A DNA stretch of 64,000 bases from Glutamicibacter halophytocola (GTDB taxonomy: Bacteria; Actinomycetota; Actinomycetes; Actinomycetales; Micrococcaceae), in the NCBI RefSeq assembly GCF_001302565.1, contig NZ_CP012750.1:3410001-3474000 (forward strand), given 5' to 3'. The notes below the pieces were generated by a model. It searched no databases. It was not told where the DNA came from and saw only the letters and a list, made by a program, of their open reading frames with translations. Below are positions 17,200-26,432 of this stretch, in pieces (position 1 is the first letter of the stretch; the number at the start of each line of letters is the position of its first letter). The position numbers and the translations under genes were made by a program.

Positions 17200-18501
17200 A
17201 TGAGTTCTCCGCAGTCCGCGCCCATGGCGCCACCACGTTCCAGAATCCCGGTTTTGCTGGGAACCCAAACGCTATTCAATATCGGGTTCTACGCCGTGGT
17301 GCCCTTCCTCGCGGTAGTCCTCTCCGATGACTTCCTGCTGGCGTCCTCGGCCGTCGGACTGATTCTGGGCATCCGGACCTTTGCCCAGCAGGGCCTGTTC
17401 CTGGCTGGCGGCACCCTGGCCGACCGCTATGGCGCCCGCACCATGATCCTCATTGGCTGTGCCGTGCGCGCAGCCGGTTTCCTCACCCTGGCCGCCTCCT
17501 TGTGGGGCGATGCCCCGGTGCTGTGGATGTTCATCCTCGGTACCTTGCTTACCGGATTCGGCGGGGCATTGTTCTCCCCGGGGCTGAACATCCTGGTGGC
17601 CGCCGCGCAAACCGCACGGGAACAAGAACAGCACCAGCAGGTTCGCCGGGCCACCTTGTTTGCCTGGCTGAGCATCACCGGAGAAATCGGCGCCGTCACC
17701 GGGCCGTTGGTGGGTTCGGCCCTGTGGAACTGGGGTTTTTCCACCGTGGCAGGGTTCGGCGCCGTCTTCTTTGTGGCGATCGGGATCTTCTTGGCCATCA
17801 CCTTGCGCCAGCCCGTGCCGGCGAGCGCCACGCCAACAGCGGCCAGCTCCCGCGCACAGCACACCAAGCCGCGCGGCGGCCTGCGCCGGTGCCTGAAGGA
17901 CCGAGGGTTCGTGGCATTCTGCGCACTGCATGCCTCGGACCTGCTGGCCTATAACCAGCTGTATCTGGCCATCCCCCTGGAGTTGCAGCGCCACGATATG
18001 CCGACCCAATGGCTGGGGCTCATTTTCGCCTGGATCTCCATCCTGACGCTGGGCCTGCAGCTGCCCGTTTCCTGGCTTGCCGGGCGAATCGGCGCAGCCT
18101 CGACACTGCGTGCGGGCTATCTCCTCAGCGCCTCAGGATTCTTTGTGCTCGCTTTCATTCCCCCATCGGCATTCGGTGGCGATGCGTCCCCTCTGCGGAT
18201 TCTCTGCGCCGTCACGTTGATGACTCTGGGCCATCTGAGCGTGCACCCCACGGCGCTCGGACTTGTCCCAAAATTCGCCGCCGGCAATGCCACCGGCTCC
18301 TATTTCGGCTTGCTCTCCAGTTGCGGCGGCCTGGCCGTGCTCCTGGGGAATCTGCTGTTCGGCTGGTTGCTGTCCCAATCCCAGGATTCATCGGTACCGG
18401 CCTTCGTGCCGTGGCTGGTCCTGGTCATTCCATTGCTGTTGGCCTCATGGATTGGTTCCCGAGTGGTCCGCGACCGCTTGTTGCGCACCCATATCGCATG
18501 A
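17200..18501 (+). CDS. MFS transporter (drug/metabolite efflux type)
   Basis: The 433-residue protein has 12 hydrophobic helices. The MFS motif A is seen as GGTLADRYGARTMIL between helices 2 and 3, and helix 1 has TQTLFNIGFYAVVPFLAVVL. It resembles MdtH-like exporters. It precedes a family-5 ABC importer on the same strand, but a 216-base spacer separates them, so a shared function (for example export of a chelator then re-import) is only a possibility. Confidence 0.85.
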   Translation: MSSPQSAPMAPPRSRIPVLLGTQTLFNIGFYAVVPFLAVVLSDDFLLASSAVGLILGIRTFAQQGLFLAGGTLADRYGARTMILIGCAVRAAGFLTLAASLWGDAPVLWMFILGTLLTGFGGALFSPGLNILVAAAQTAREQEQHQQVRRATLFAWLSITGEIGAVTGPLVGSALWNWGFSTVAGFGAVFFVAIGIFLAITLRQPVPASATPTAASSRAQHTKPRGGLRRCLKDRGFVAFCALHASDLLAYNQLYLAIPLELQRHDMPTQWLGLIFAWISILTLGLQLPVSWLAGRIGAASTLRAGYLLSASGFFVLAFIPPSAFGGDASPLRILCAVTLMTLGHLSVHPTALGLVPKFAAGNATGSYFGLLSSCGGLAVLLGNLLFGWLLSQSQDSSVPAFVPWLVLVIPLLLASWIGSRVVRDRLLRTHIA

Positions 18502-18674
18502 AGTGCGACACAAAACGCAAAGTGCCTTCAGAACTTCCACAATTGACATCAACTTTCCACTACTCAGCATGCGTAAGTGAAAAAACGAAATTTCCCTTGG
18601 CGCTCCATCCCATCTCGCCTGGTTCATGGCCTCCGGGAAATGACTCAAATTAGGATACGCTTACCAAGGCCCTA

Positions 18675-18686
18675 ATACATTAGATG
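18675..18686. promoter_or_regulatory. Candidate operator before the ABC importer operon
   Basis: CTAAT-AC-ATTAG is a perfect 12-base palindrome about 30 bases upstream of the substrate-binding protein start, within an AT-rich stretch. It may be a metal- or nutrient-responsive site. No regulator gene is adjacent. Confidence 0.35.
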
Positions 18687-18717
18687 CCAATTCATCACGT
18701 ATTGCCGAAGGATTTCC

Positions 18718-20259
18718 ATGAACCTTGGACGACTGAGCGCAGCCGCAGGATTTGCGGCCCTTGCCCTCGTACTGACATCTTGCAGCTCCACCGCTACCCC
18801 CGCCCCGGACGCAGCAGCAGACTCGGAGGCCCGGGTAGTCGTAGCAAACTTCCGCGCCCCGGTGTCCAACTGGGCCCTGGAAAGCGATGATGCCTATGTG
18901 CTCTCTATCGCCGGTTGCCTGGAAACCCTGACAAAGTATGACCAAACCGAGAAGAAGGTCGAGCCGATGCTCGCCACTTCTTGGAAGCAGACCTCGGATA
19001 CCGTGTGGGACTTCGAGCTGCGCAAGAACGTGAAGTTCCAGGATGGCACCGCATTTGATGCCAAAGCTGTAGCCGCGTCGCTGAATCACGTCCTTGAAGC
19101 CACTGCGCCGGCACGTGCAGTGAACCCCAAGACCATCAAGAAGGTCGAGGCCGTTGATGCCGACACCGTGCGCGTCACCACCCCGGCCGCGGATCCGCTG
19201 CTCCCATACCGGATGGCGAGCGTGAACGCTGGCGTGCTCTCCCCTGCCGCGTACACCGATCAGGGCATCGACCCGATGAACCACTGCACCGGGCCCTTTG
19301 CCCCGGTCTCGGAAAAGGCCGGGCAGTCCCTGACCTTGGACCGCAATGAGAATTACTGGGATGGAGAGGTGAAGCTGGCCGGCGGCGAAATCCGCTACAT
19401 CACCGAGGGCGCCACCCGCGCCACCCAGGTGCAGACCGGCGAGGCGGACATTTCCATGTCCATCCCGGCCACCAGCCTGGCCACACTGGAAGCCGACAAC
19501 AAGGTCAGCGTGCTCAAGGCCGACTCGCCTCGCACCTCGACCCTGTACCTGAACAACTCGCGCGCTCCTTTCGACAACGCGGACCTGCGCAAGGCAGCCA
19601 CCATGGCCTTGGATCTGCCAGCCATGGCCGCCAGCATCTATGAAGGCGCCGCCCAGCCTGCCACCGGTCCCTTTGCGCCAAGCGAGCCGTGGGCCAACCC
19701 GGATCTGGCCGTGCCCCAGGTGAATATCGAGGAAGCCAAGAAGCTGGTAGAAGCCTCCGGCTACAAGCAGGACAAGCCGCTGGACATCATCGCGATCACC
19801 GAGCGCGCCGAATTCGCTGGCGTGGGTGCCATCATCCAGGAGCAATTCAAGCAGATCGGCTTGAAGGCCAACGTCGTCACCAAGTCCTACGGCGCGGTGG
19901 AGCCAGATGTGCTGGCCGGCAAGTACGACATGATCCTCAGCCAGCGCAACCGGATGATCGACATCGCTGATCCCATCGGCTTCCTGCAGGCCGACTACAC
20001 CTGCGAGGGCGGATACAATCTGAGCCACTACTGCAACAAGGACTACGACAAGCTGGTGGGCCAGGCGCAGGTTGAGAAGGACCAGGACAAGCGCAATGAT
20101 CTCTACCGCCAGGCCGGAGACATCCTTGCCAAGGATGCCGTGAATGTTTGGCTGGTCAATGAGCAGGCCATCGACGGCGTGGGCTCCAAGGTCCAGGGCT
20201 ATGTCCAGGACCCGCTGACCCGTTATGTGATGACCAAGGACCTGGCGAAAACCAAATAG
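18718..20259 (+). CDS. ABC transporter substrate-binding lipoprotein (family 5: peptide/nickel/opine)
   Basis: A 513-residue lipoprotein: a signal sequence with lipobox LTSC places the lipidated Cys at residue 22. The mature protein has the SBP_bac_5 pattern: EPMLATSWKQTSDTVWDFELRKNVKFQDGTAFDA, then LYLNNSRAPFDNADLRKAATMALD, ending in the DRNDLYRQ-like stretch KRNDLYRQAGDILAKDA. It delivers ligand to the two permeases and the fused ATPase encoded next. The family includes DppA, NikA and CntA; the ligand cannot be assigned. Two Cys residues in the pocket-facing C-terminal half (DYTCEGGYNLSHYCNKDYD) may form a disulfide. Confidence 0.88.
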   Translation: MNLGRLSAAAGFAALALVLTSCSSTATPAPDAAADSEARVVVANFRAPVSNWALESDDAYVLSIAGCLETLTKYDQTEKKVEPMLATSWKQTSDTVWDFELRKNVKFQDGTAFDAKAVAASLNHVLEATAPARAVNPKTIKKVEAVDADTVRVTTPAADPLLPYRMASVNAGVLSPAAYTDQGIDPMNHCTGPFAPVSEKAGQSLTLDRNENYWDGEVKLAGGEIRYITEGATRATQVQTGEADISMSIPATSLATLEADNKVSVLKADSPRTSTLYLNNSRAPFDNADLRKAATMALDLPAMAASIYEGAAQPATGPFAPSEPWANPDLAVPQVNIEEAKKLVEASGYKQDKPLDIIAITERAEFAGVGAIIQEQFKQIGLKANVVTKSYGAVEPDVLAGKYDMILSQRNRMIDIADPIGFLQADYTCEGGYNLSHYCNKDYDKLVGQAQVEKDQDKRNDLYRQAGDILAKDAVNVWLVNEQAIDGVGSKVQGYVQDPLTRYVMTKDLAKTK

Positions 20260-20260
20260 C

Positions 20261-21214
20261 GTGTCACCACTAGCCACCGTGCTGCGCCGGGTCGTTGGAC
20301 TCGGCGCAGCAGTTCTGCTTTCCTCCTTCGCGGTCTTCCTTGTCCCCTTCGTCTCTCCCGGGGACCCCGTGCGGTCCTTGCTGCGCGCAAGAATGGATTT
20401 TGGCGAAGCTGATGAGGCGACGGTCCAGGCCTACGCTGAGCAATTTGGCCTGCACGACCCGATGCTGGTGCAGTTCGGGCGGTGGCTGGGACGATTCTTC
20501 ACTGGCGACATGGGCCTGTCCCATATCAGCGGCACCCCGGTAGCAGACCAGGTATTGCCGGCCATCGGCGTCACCCTGTCGCTGGCGGGCAGCGCCTTGC
20601 TGGCAGCCATCCTTGTATCGATTCTTTTGGGCGTCATTTCAGCCACCCGAGCCGGACTATGGCCCGACAAGCTGATCACCTCGATCACCCATGCGCTCAT
20701 CGCCATTCCCGAATATGCGTTGGCCCCGTTGCTGGTCCTGCTCTTTGCCGTTCGCTGGGCCTTGCTGCCTTCGGCCGGCTATGTCTCCCCCGCTTCCCTG
20801 GTGCTCCCGGTCTTCATCTTGGCCTTGCGCCCCATCAGCTTCTTCACCGTTGCGGTGCGCTCCGGAGTGCGCCAGGCCTTGGACTCCGAACACGTGCTCG
20901 CAGCGCGCGCCCGCGGCTTGAGCCGCACCCAGGCATTGGCTCGCCACGTCGTTCCCCATGGCTTGCTGCCGCTGTGGACCATGGTGGGTGTGTGGTTTGC
21001 CGGGTTGCTGGGCGGCTCAGTCATTGTCGAGGTCATCTTTGCCATTCCTGGCATGGGCCGGCTGATTTTTGATGCCATTACCGACGCGGATATCCCTGTA
21101 GCCCAAGGTGGCGTGGTGGTTGTGGTGACCTGCGCGGTGCTGGTCACCGGAATCATTGACCTGATCCACAAGCTCAGCGACCCCAACGTGAGAATCGGAG
21201 TTCGACATGGCTAA
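20261..21214 (+). CDS. ABC transporter permease (DppB type)
   Basis: A 317-residue inner-membrane subunit with the DppB/OppB layout: an N-terminal helix (VVGLGAAVLLSSFAVFLVPFVSPGDP), an extracytoplasmic loop, then five helices. The EAA loop is seen as ALDSEHVLAARARGLSRTQALARHVVPHGLLP. The start GTG at 20261 is one base after the preceding stop, indicating translational coupling. It pairs with the DppC-type permease that overlaps its end. Confidence 0.92.
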   Translation: MSPLATVLRRVVGLGAAVLLSSFAVFLVPFVSPGDPVRSLLRARMDFGEADEATVQAYAEQFGLHDPMLVQFGRWLGRFFTGDMGLSHISGTPVADQVLPAIGVTLSLAGSALLAAILVSILLGVISATRAGLWPDKLITSITHALIAIPEYALAPLLVLLFAVRWALLPSAGYVSPASLVLPVFILALRPISFFTVAVRSGVRQALDSEHVLAARARGLSRTQALARHVVPHGLLPLWTMVGVWFAGLLGGSVIVEVIFAIPGMGRLIFDAITDADIPVAQGGVVVVVTCAVLVTGIIDLIHKLSDPNVRIGVRHG

Positions 21215-22058
21215 GAGATCCGCTTCAAGGATTCTTCTCTCCGCTCCTGCGTTCATCTTGCTGGCGGTGGTCATCGTGACCATTGCAGCCCCCTTGATCT
21301 CTCCCTATGATCCTGACGCGCAGTCCCTTGCAGACCGTTTGCAAGGACCCAACATGGTTCACCTGCTGGGCACCGACGCCCTGGGCCGCGACACCTTGAG
21401 CCGCGTACTGCACGGCGGACAGTTCTCGCTGTCCGTCGCTTTGATCACCACGCTGTTCTCGCTGCTGGTTGGCACCATCTTGGGCTTGCTCAGTGCGTTG
21501 CGTGGCGGATGGCTAGACGAGATTTTCTTGCGCGTCAACGACTTGCTGTTGGCCTTGCCCGAAATTGTCATTGCCCTGCTGATCATCGCGGTCACGGGTC
21601 CCGGCTTCTTCACCATGGTGCTCTCGGTGGGCGTGGTCGCATGGACCCCCACCGCACGCTTGGTGCGGTCCATGGCGGCCCAGGTTCTCTCCACCCACCA
21701 CGTGGAAGCATCCAAGCACGTCGGGGCTTCGCGCTGGTTCATCTTGCGCCACCACGTCCTGCCCTTTGTGGCCGGTCCGGTGCTGGCCCAGGCTGCCCTG
21801 CGTTTTGGATTGCTGCTGGTCTTGCTCGGCTCGCTGTCCTACCTCGGCATCGGCGTCCAGCCGCCGCAGTCCGACTGGGGATCCATGCTGGCCGAGGCCC
21901 AGCCCCATGCCATCCGTTCCCCGTGGGGCCTGATCGCTCCGGGAGCCGCCATCTTCCTGGTCAGCTTCTGCGTGACACTTTTGGGGAACCGCATTACCCA
22001 TGTATTGGGTGGAGACGACGTTCTGGATAGCGAGCCCAAGGCGGAAATCCATGGCTAA
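21207..22058 (+). CDS. ABC transporter permease (DppC type)
   Basis: A 283-residue inner-membrane subunit. It has the typical DppC N-terminal helix and loop (ISPYDPDAQSLADRLQGPNMVHLLGTDALGRDTLSRVLHGGQFSL) and the EAA loop VEASKHVGASRWFILRHHVLPF. It overlaps the DppB-type gene by eight bases and the ATPase gene by eight, so the operon is tightly coupled. Confidence 0.92.
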   Translation: MAKRSASRILLSAPAFILLAVVIVTIAAPLISPYDPDAQSLADRLQGPNMVHLLGTDALGRDTLSRVLHGGQFSLSVALITTLFSLLVGTILGLLSALRGGWLDEIFLRVNDLLLALPEIVIALLIIAVTGPGFFTMVLSVGVVAWTPTARLVRSMAAQVLSTHHVEASKHVGASRWFILRHHVLPFVAGPVLAQAALRFGLLLVLLGSLSYLGIGVQPPQSDWGSMLAEAQPHAIRSPWGLIAPGAAIFLVSFCVTLLGNRITHVLGGDDVLDSEPKAEIHG

Positions 22059-23589
22059 AGAACTTGAATTCATTGACCTGTCGGTCAGTTCCGGGCAGAA
22101 GCTTTTGCTCTCCAAGGCGCGTGGCGCACTGCGTTCTGGCGAATTGGTGGCGGTAGTTGGCCGTTCCGGCTCAGGCAAGACACTGCTGACCAAAGCGATC
22201 ATGGGCCTGTTGCCGGAACAGCTGCAAGCCGAGGGGCAGGTCTTGCTCGATGGCCAGCGCCTGGACCAGCTCGGCGACAAGGCCATGGACCAGGTCCGCG
22301 GCCGGCGCATCAGCATGCTCTTCCAGCAGCCCAAACGGGTCATGAACCCCCGCATGACCATTCGCGCCCACCTGCTCGAAGCCATGGGCGCCCACGGCTG
22401 GGGCAAGGCACGGCAGCATGAACCGCGGGTACTCGCATTGCTCGAAGAAGTGGGCCTCTTCCCGGCCGCCCAGGTTGCCGGCAAGCGTCCGGATCAGCTG
22501 TCCGGCGGCATGGCGCAGCGGGCCATGCTGGCTATCGCATTGGCCGCTGACCCCGAATTCATCCTGGCCGATGAACCAACTTCCTCGCTGGACTCGATTC
22601 TCAAGGCCGAGGTCTTGCAGCTCTTGCGTCGCAAGCAGCAAGAACGCGGGGTTGGCGTCTTGTTCATTACCCATGACATCGCCAGCATCCAGCACATTGC
22701 CGATCGCGTGGTGGTGGTCAGTGATGGGCAGATCGTGGACCAGTGCCCCACGGCGCAGATTTTCTCCAAGGACCGCCATGCCAAAACCCGCGAGCTGGTT
22801 GAAGCGGCGCTTCCGGCACCGCGAGAACCACGCACCGAAACTTCCGGCTGCCTCTTGGAAGCGGTGGAGGCGAGCAAGAACTACACTCGCCGGGCCAAGG
22901 GACAAGCCGCACTGAAGCCAACCAGCTTGTGCCTGCACGGTGGCCAGGTGCTAGGTGTTGTGGGCCGTTCTGGTTCTGGCAAGAGCACCTTTGCCCGACT
23001 GCTGGCCGGGTTGGAACAGCCAACCACCGGGCGCATCATCACCGAGCACAACGGTGACGCTGCCACACGCGTTCAGGTGATTGCCCAGGAACCCTATTCG
23101 TCCTTTGACCCCAAGCTAGCCATCCGCACCAGCATGAGCGCAGCGGTGCACCGGCTACCCGTCGAGCAGGCCAGGGAGCGCATGACTCAGGCCATGTCCC
23201 AAGTGGGATTGCCCGAAGGATTGCTGGAGCGCCGGCCGGGCCAGTGCTCGGGTGGACAGCTGCAGCGCCTGGCTATCGCCCGCGCATTGCTCACGAATCC
23301 CCAGGTGTTGATCTGTGATGAATCAACCTCCGCCTTGGACTCGGTAGCCCAACGCCACATTCTGGATCTGCTGCTGGAGCTGCGGGACAAGATGGGGCTG
23401 AGTCTTGTGGTCATCTCCCATGACATGGACGTGATCCGCTATGCCAGTGATGATGTGGCGGTGTTCTATGAGGGCGAGCTCGTTGAGCATCGTCCGCTCA
23501 ACGATTTCTTGACTTACGCGGAGCACCAGCACAGCAAGGACCTCGTCGCTGCACTGGATATCACTGCTGCGGCCACTGCAGCTGGCTAG
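22051..23589 (+). CDS. Fused duplicated ABC ATPase (DppD-DppF type)
   Basis: A 512-residue protein that joins two ABC ATPase domains. The first (about 5-250) has Walker A GRSGSGKT, signature LSGGMAQRAMLAIALA and Walker B EFILADEPTSSLD. The second (about 272-505) has Walker A GRSGSGKST, signature CSGGQLQRLAIARAL and Walker B VLICDESTSALD. It drives the two upstream permeases. The ATG at 22051 overlaps the permease stop. Fused DppDF proteins are common in actinobacteria and suggest an asymmetric motor made from one chain. Confidence 0.92.
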   Translation: MAKELEFIDLSVSSGQKLLLSKARGALRSGELVAVVGRSGSGKTLLTKAIMGLLPEQLQAEGQVLLDGQRLDQLGDKAMDQVRGRRISMLFQQPKRVMNPRMTIRAHLLEAMGAHGWGKARQHEPRVLALLEEVGLFPAAQVAGKRPDQLSGGMAQRAMLAIALAADPEFILADEPTSSLDSILKAEVLQLLRRKQQERGVGVLFITHDIASIQHIADRVVVVSDGQIVDQCPTAQIFSKDRHAKTRELVEAALPAPREPRTETSGCLLEAVEASKNYTRRAKGQAALKPTSLCLHGGQVLGVVGRSGSGKSTFARLLAGLEQPTTGRIITEHNGDAATRVQVIAQEPYSSFDPKLAIRTSMSAAVHRLPVEQARERMTQAMSQVGLPEGLLERRPGQCSGGQLQRLAIARALLTNPQVLICDESTSALDSVAQRHILDLLLELRDKMGLSLVVISHDMDVIRYASDDVAVFYEGELVEHRPLNDFLTYAEHQHSKDLVAALDITAAATAAG

Positions 23590-23657
23590 CTGGCCTGCGC
23601 GTAAGATACGCCCAAGTTCTTGTGCCTCTGGCGAGGGTGCTTATAGGTTTGTTGGCT

Positions 23658-24500
23658 ATGACCGACCGTTCAAAGAAGATCTCGTCCTTCATCCGCTCCG
23701 CATCCCTGCTTTCCCTGGGTGCGGTCCTATTCGTCTCGGGGTGTTCCGCGCCCGCCCAAGAAGAAGACAATGGCGGCCAAACCGCCCAGAACACCGGCTC
23801 GCGCCTGGCCAGCGTCAGCGAGTCCGGCAAGCTCAAGGTCTGCACCACCGGTGATTACCGTCCCTTCACCTACCTTGATCCAGAATCAGGCGAATGGTCC
23901 GGCATTGATATCGACATGGCCAAGAATCTGGCGAAGTCACTTGAGGTGGAACCCGAGTTCATTCAGACCACGTGGAAAGACCTGATGCCGGACTTCACGT
24001 CCAAGTGCGACATCGCGGTGGGCGGGGTGTCGATTTCCCTTGAGCGCTCCCAGCAGGCCTATTACAGCGAAGCGACCTTGGATGAGGGCAAGACGCCGAT
24101 CACCCTGTGTGAAAACGTGGACAAGTACGACACCATCAAGGAAATCAACCAGCCGGGGGTCCGATCCATTACGCCGATCGGCGGAACCAACGAGAAGTTC
24201 GCTGACGCCAACTACCCCAAGGGCGAGATCATCCGTTTTGAAGACAACAACAAGATCTTTGACGAGATCATCGCTGGACGCGCAGATGTCATGACCACTG
24301 ATGCCTCGGAAACCCGTTGGGTTGCCCATGAGCATCCAGAGCTCTGCGCGGTTCACCCGGACAAGCCTTTCAACTTCTCGCAGAAGGCCTACCTGCTGCC
24401 TCTGGGTGATGACGAGTTCCAGGAGTATGTCGACCAGTGGCTGAACATGGCAAAGCACGACGGGACGTTGGACGCTGCTGAGAAACCCTGGTTTGGATAG
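23658..24500 (+). CDS. PheC-like cyclohexadienyl dehydratase / family-3 solute-binding lipoprotein
   Basis: A 280-residue lipoprotein (lipobox VSGC, Cys29) with a family-3 solute-binding fold. It matches PheC of Pseudomonas aeruginosa, as I recall that sequence, far more closely than amino-acid binding proteins. The shared blocks are TTGDYRPFTY, GIDIDMAKNLAKSLE, ISLERSQQAYYS, GKTPITLCE, INQPGV, GGTNEKFA, HPELCAVHPDKPF and YVDQWL. PheC enzymes convert prephenate to phenylpyruvate and arogenate to phenylalanine outside the cytoplasm. No permease or ATPase gene follows, which favours an enzyme or an orphan receptor. The start is ATG 23658. It lies 69 bases after the ABC ATPase gene and ends at a terminator. 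Confidence 0.8.
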   Translation: MTDRSKKISSFIRSASLLSLGAVLFVSGCSAPAQEEDNGGQTAQNTGSRLASVSESGKLKVCTTGDYRPFTYLDPESGEWSGIDIDMAKNLAKSLEVEPEFIQTTWKDLMPDFTSKCDIAVGGVSISLERSQQAYYSEATLDEGKTPITLCENVDKYDTIKEINQPGVRSITPIGGTNEKFADANYPKGEIIRFEDNNKIFDEIIAGRADVMTTDASETRWVAHEHPELCAVHPDKPFNFSQKAYLLPLGDDEFQEYVDQWLNMAKHDGTLDAAEKPWFG

Positions 24501-24515
24501 GTTCGAAACCAAAGG

Positions 24516-24558
24516 AAGCCGCCGTTTTCACCCTGCGGATGGGCGGAAACGGAGGCTT
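24516..24558 (+). terminator. Imperfect stem-loop terminator after the PheC-like gene
   Basis: Arms at 24516-24529 and 24546-24558 pair except for one mismatch and one bulged base (AAGCC-CCGTTT against AAACGG-GGCTT). It begins 15 bases after the PheC-like stop. Confidence 0.65.
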
Positions 24559-25402
24559 TACGTACTACTACCAGGAAAAGCCCACGCATCTATCAAATTA
24601 ACTTGCCAACTGAAACATAACCTGCCCTTCGGTGGGGCCAGAAAATGATAGCAACAATATCTCTTACTACCACTTTCTCTGAAAACGATACTAAGACAAT
24701 GCTCATTACTGCGCTGAGGCCTATTCAACACTTCATCCCAGACGCATAATGAAGAAAGTACCCGAACGTTTGACGATGCTGAACGTGCCCAGTGGTACAT
24801 GACGAACTTGCCATCGATGCCGTGTTGGGCACCCTAGTCGATCAGCGAATACTACGACTCATGGCAGGTTAAAAACTTCGTTCGGGGTGACAAAATCAAA
24901 CCTGCTAGCGAGACGGGTCTTGCGTCGGGAAACAGATTCCATTGATGCTCAGCTGCCGTTGGTATTTGCTGTCTTGGTCAAAGGTCGCTATCTGTAAAAA
25001 CTGACAAGGAATCTGTTGAAGTGGTTGGTGAATCATTTGAAAGCACCCCGGACAGAGCCAGCACTAGTCAATGAGCATGTGACGACATTTGATACATAGG
25101 TACTTAGAGGGCTGGAGGAGGTGATTTCCAGTCTTCGTATTAATTGCATGGTCATTTGACACAACATAAGGCGGGTAGCAACAGATGCTTCGATATCAAT
25201 TCCTAGCGACAAGACCTGCTTGACTTATGGCATGACCCTCAACAACAGCGCGGGTTCATTCTCGATATTCAGACATTTACTGCAAGTAGGTGAACAATTG
25301 AAACTCTAGCGCTTGGCCGCAGGCGCATAAATAGCCCCATCGGAAGGAGTACAGGTTCACGACAGGGAATAATTATCGAATTGATTCAACACGCATTCTG
25401 AT
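24559..25402. other. AT-rich, gene-poor DNA, left part of the Kiwa island
   Basis: About 840 bases with a clear drop in GC compared with neighbours and stop codons in every frame. Broken coding-like stretches occur, such as a frame around 24745-24830 reading ESTRTFDDAERAQWYM, but no family can be named. No terminal repeats, integrase or tRNA are seen. It is best read as decayed mobile DNA. Confidence 0.5.
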
Positions 25403-26431
25403 TCACAGTGTCTTTGAAGCTTGAGATTGACGAGTCTTGCCATCAAACTTTCCCCGGAATATACGTTGTTCGACAATATTCAAAAACAACTCAACATCAT
25501 CCGATTCAAAAGCTACCTCCAGACCACTAATATCGATACCATGAGTTCCTTCATCTAGGTCAATAAGCGCTTCACCTAAATTCTCTGCAGTCACGGAATT
25601 CAGCCAATCTGACCCAGCTAACCTTCGAATTTGCTGAGCCCTCCTTACGCTTCCTTGTGCAGATTCTGCAATATGGATCAACGCCGAAGGGGCGACCTTC
25701 ACTCCTAGACCAGTTGTAATAGATTCAACGAATGCGGGTACTGACTTTTGAAGCTCTTCCACGTCCATGAACAAGGAATAAAAACTGTCCAGATTCCAAA
25801 TATAAATAAAATTATCAAATATTACAAAATCAAAGTCGTACGCCAGGCCGAAGATAGGTTCTTCAATCTTTTCAAGCCCATCTGCGTACCGAGTAAAAAT
25901 TTTTCCTTTGGCAGCAACTTTGAATCCACGCTGCCTCTTTACAAAGTAAACGTCTTTATTGTTTTCCGTTCTCGCTGCAACAACATAGAAAGTAAATTGC
26001 TTACTCTTGATGTCTTCTAGGGCAATTCGACCAGTTGACCTGACAGCTTGCTTTGTAGCGGCAAGGAGACTTGCCATCGTTTGCGCTTCCTGAAAATTCT
26101 CATCTTGAACTTGTAAATTCTCTTGCGAATCACCTGGATTGCCGGAAGCAATAATTTTTACGAAACATTCTTCTTCTTCGAGCAATCGAGTCTCGCTGAA
26201 CGATGGAAATTCACTTGCGCTCAACCTATTAATAGCCACGTTCGCCAACGCCAAAACTTCTTCCTTGACATCCGTTGAAACTTTCACTTGATCAACTTCG
26301 ACGCTTTTCCCTCTGTTGCGCCTACCGATCAGAAGTTTCACCTCCGCAGAAGTAATATTAATTTTCGAAAATAACTCAGCATGGTCGAGCGCGAATTCGA
26401 CTTTATTATTCTCCAAAGTAATGTCGATCAT
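25403..26431 (-). CDS. kwaB: Kiwa anti-phage protein KwaB (DUF4868)
   Basis: A 342-residue protein matching the DUF4868 family. Key stretches are FTFYVVAARTENNKDVYFVKRQRGFKVAAKGKIFTRY, the acidic-aromatic FDFVIFDNFIYIWNLDSFYSLFMD and a C-terminal SDDVELFLNIVEQRIFRGKF. KwaB is the cytosolic DNA-binding partner of the Kiwa system and works with membrane protein KwaA against phage. ATG 26431 is chosen because SD GAGGG lies just upstream and it leaves one base after the kwaA stop; a longer in-frame start at 26470 would overlap kwaA. GC content is far lower than in the flanking genes, pointing to transfer. The assignment rests on family pattern and gene pairing. Confidence 0.85.
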   Translation of the reverse strand: MIDITLENNKVEFALDHAELFSKINITSAEVKLLIGRRNRGKSVEVDQVKVSTDVKEEVLALANVAINRLSASEFPSFSETRLLEEEECFVKIIASGNPGDSQENLQVQDENFQEAQTMASLLAATKQAVRSTGRIALEDIKSKQFTFYVVAARTENNKDVYFVKRQRGFKVAAKGKIFTRYADGLEKIEEPIFGLAYDFDFVIFDNFIYIWNLDSFYSLFMDVEELQKSVPAFVESITTGLGVKVAPSALIHIAESAQGSVRRAQQIRRLAGSDWLNSVTAENLGEALIDLDEGTHGIDISGLEVAFESDDVELFLNIVEQRIFRGKFDGKTRQSQASKTL

Positions 26432-26432
26432 C

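Noticed and set aside
18661..20277. A 538-codon open frame on the minus strand
   Set aside because: It lies exactly opposite the family-5 binding protein gene and reflects high GC at third codon positions; the product has low-complexity sequence and no family.
21513..22484. A 323-codon open frame on the minus strand
   Set aside because: It is antisense to the permease and ATPase genes of a clear ABC operon.
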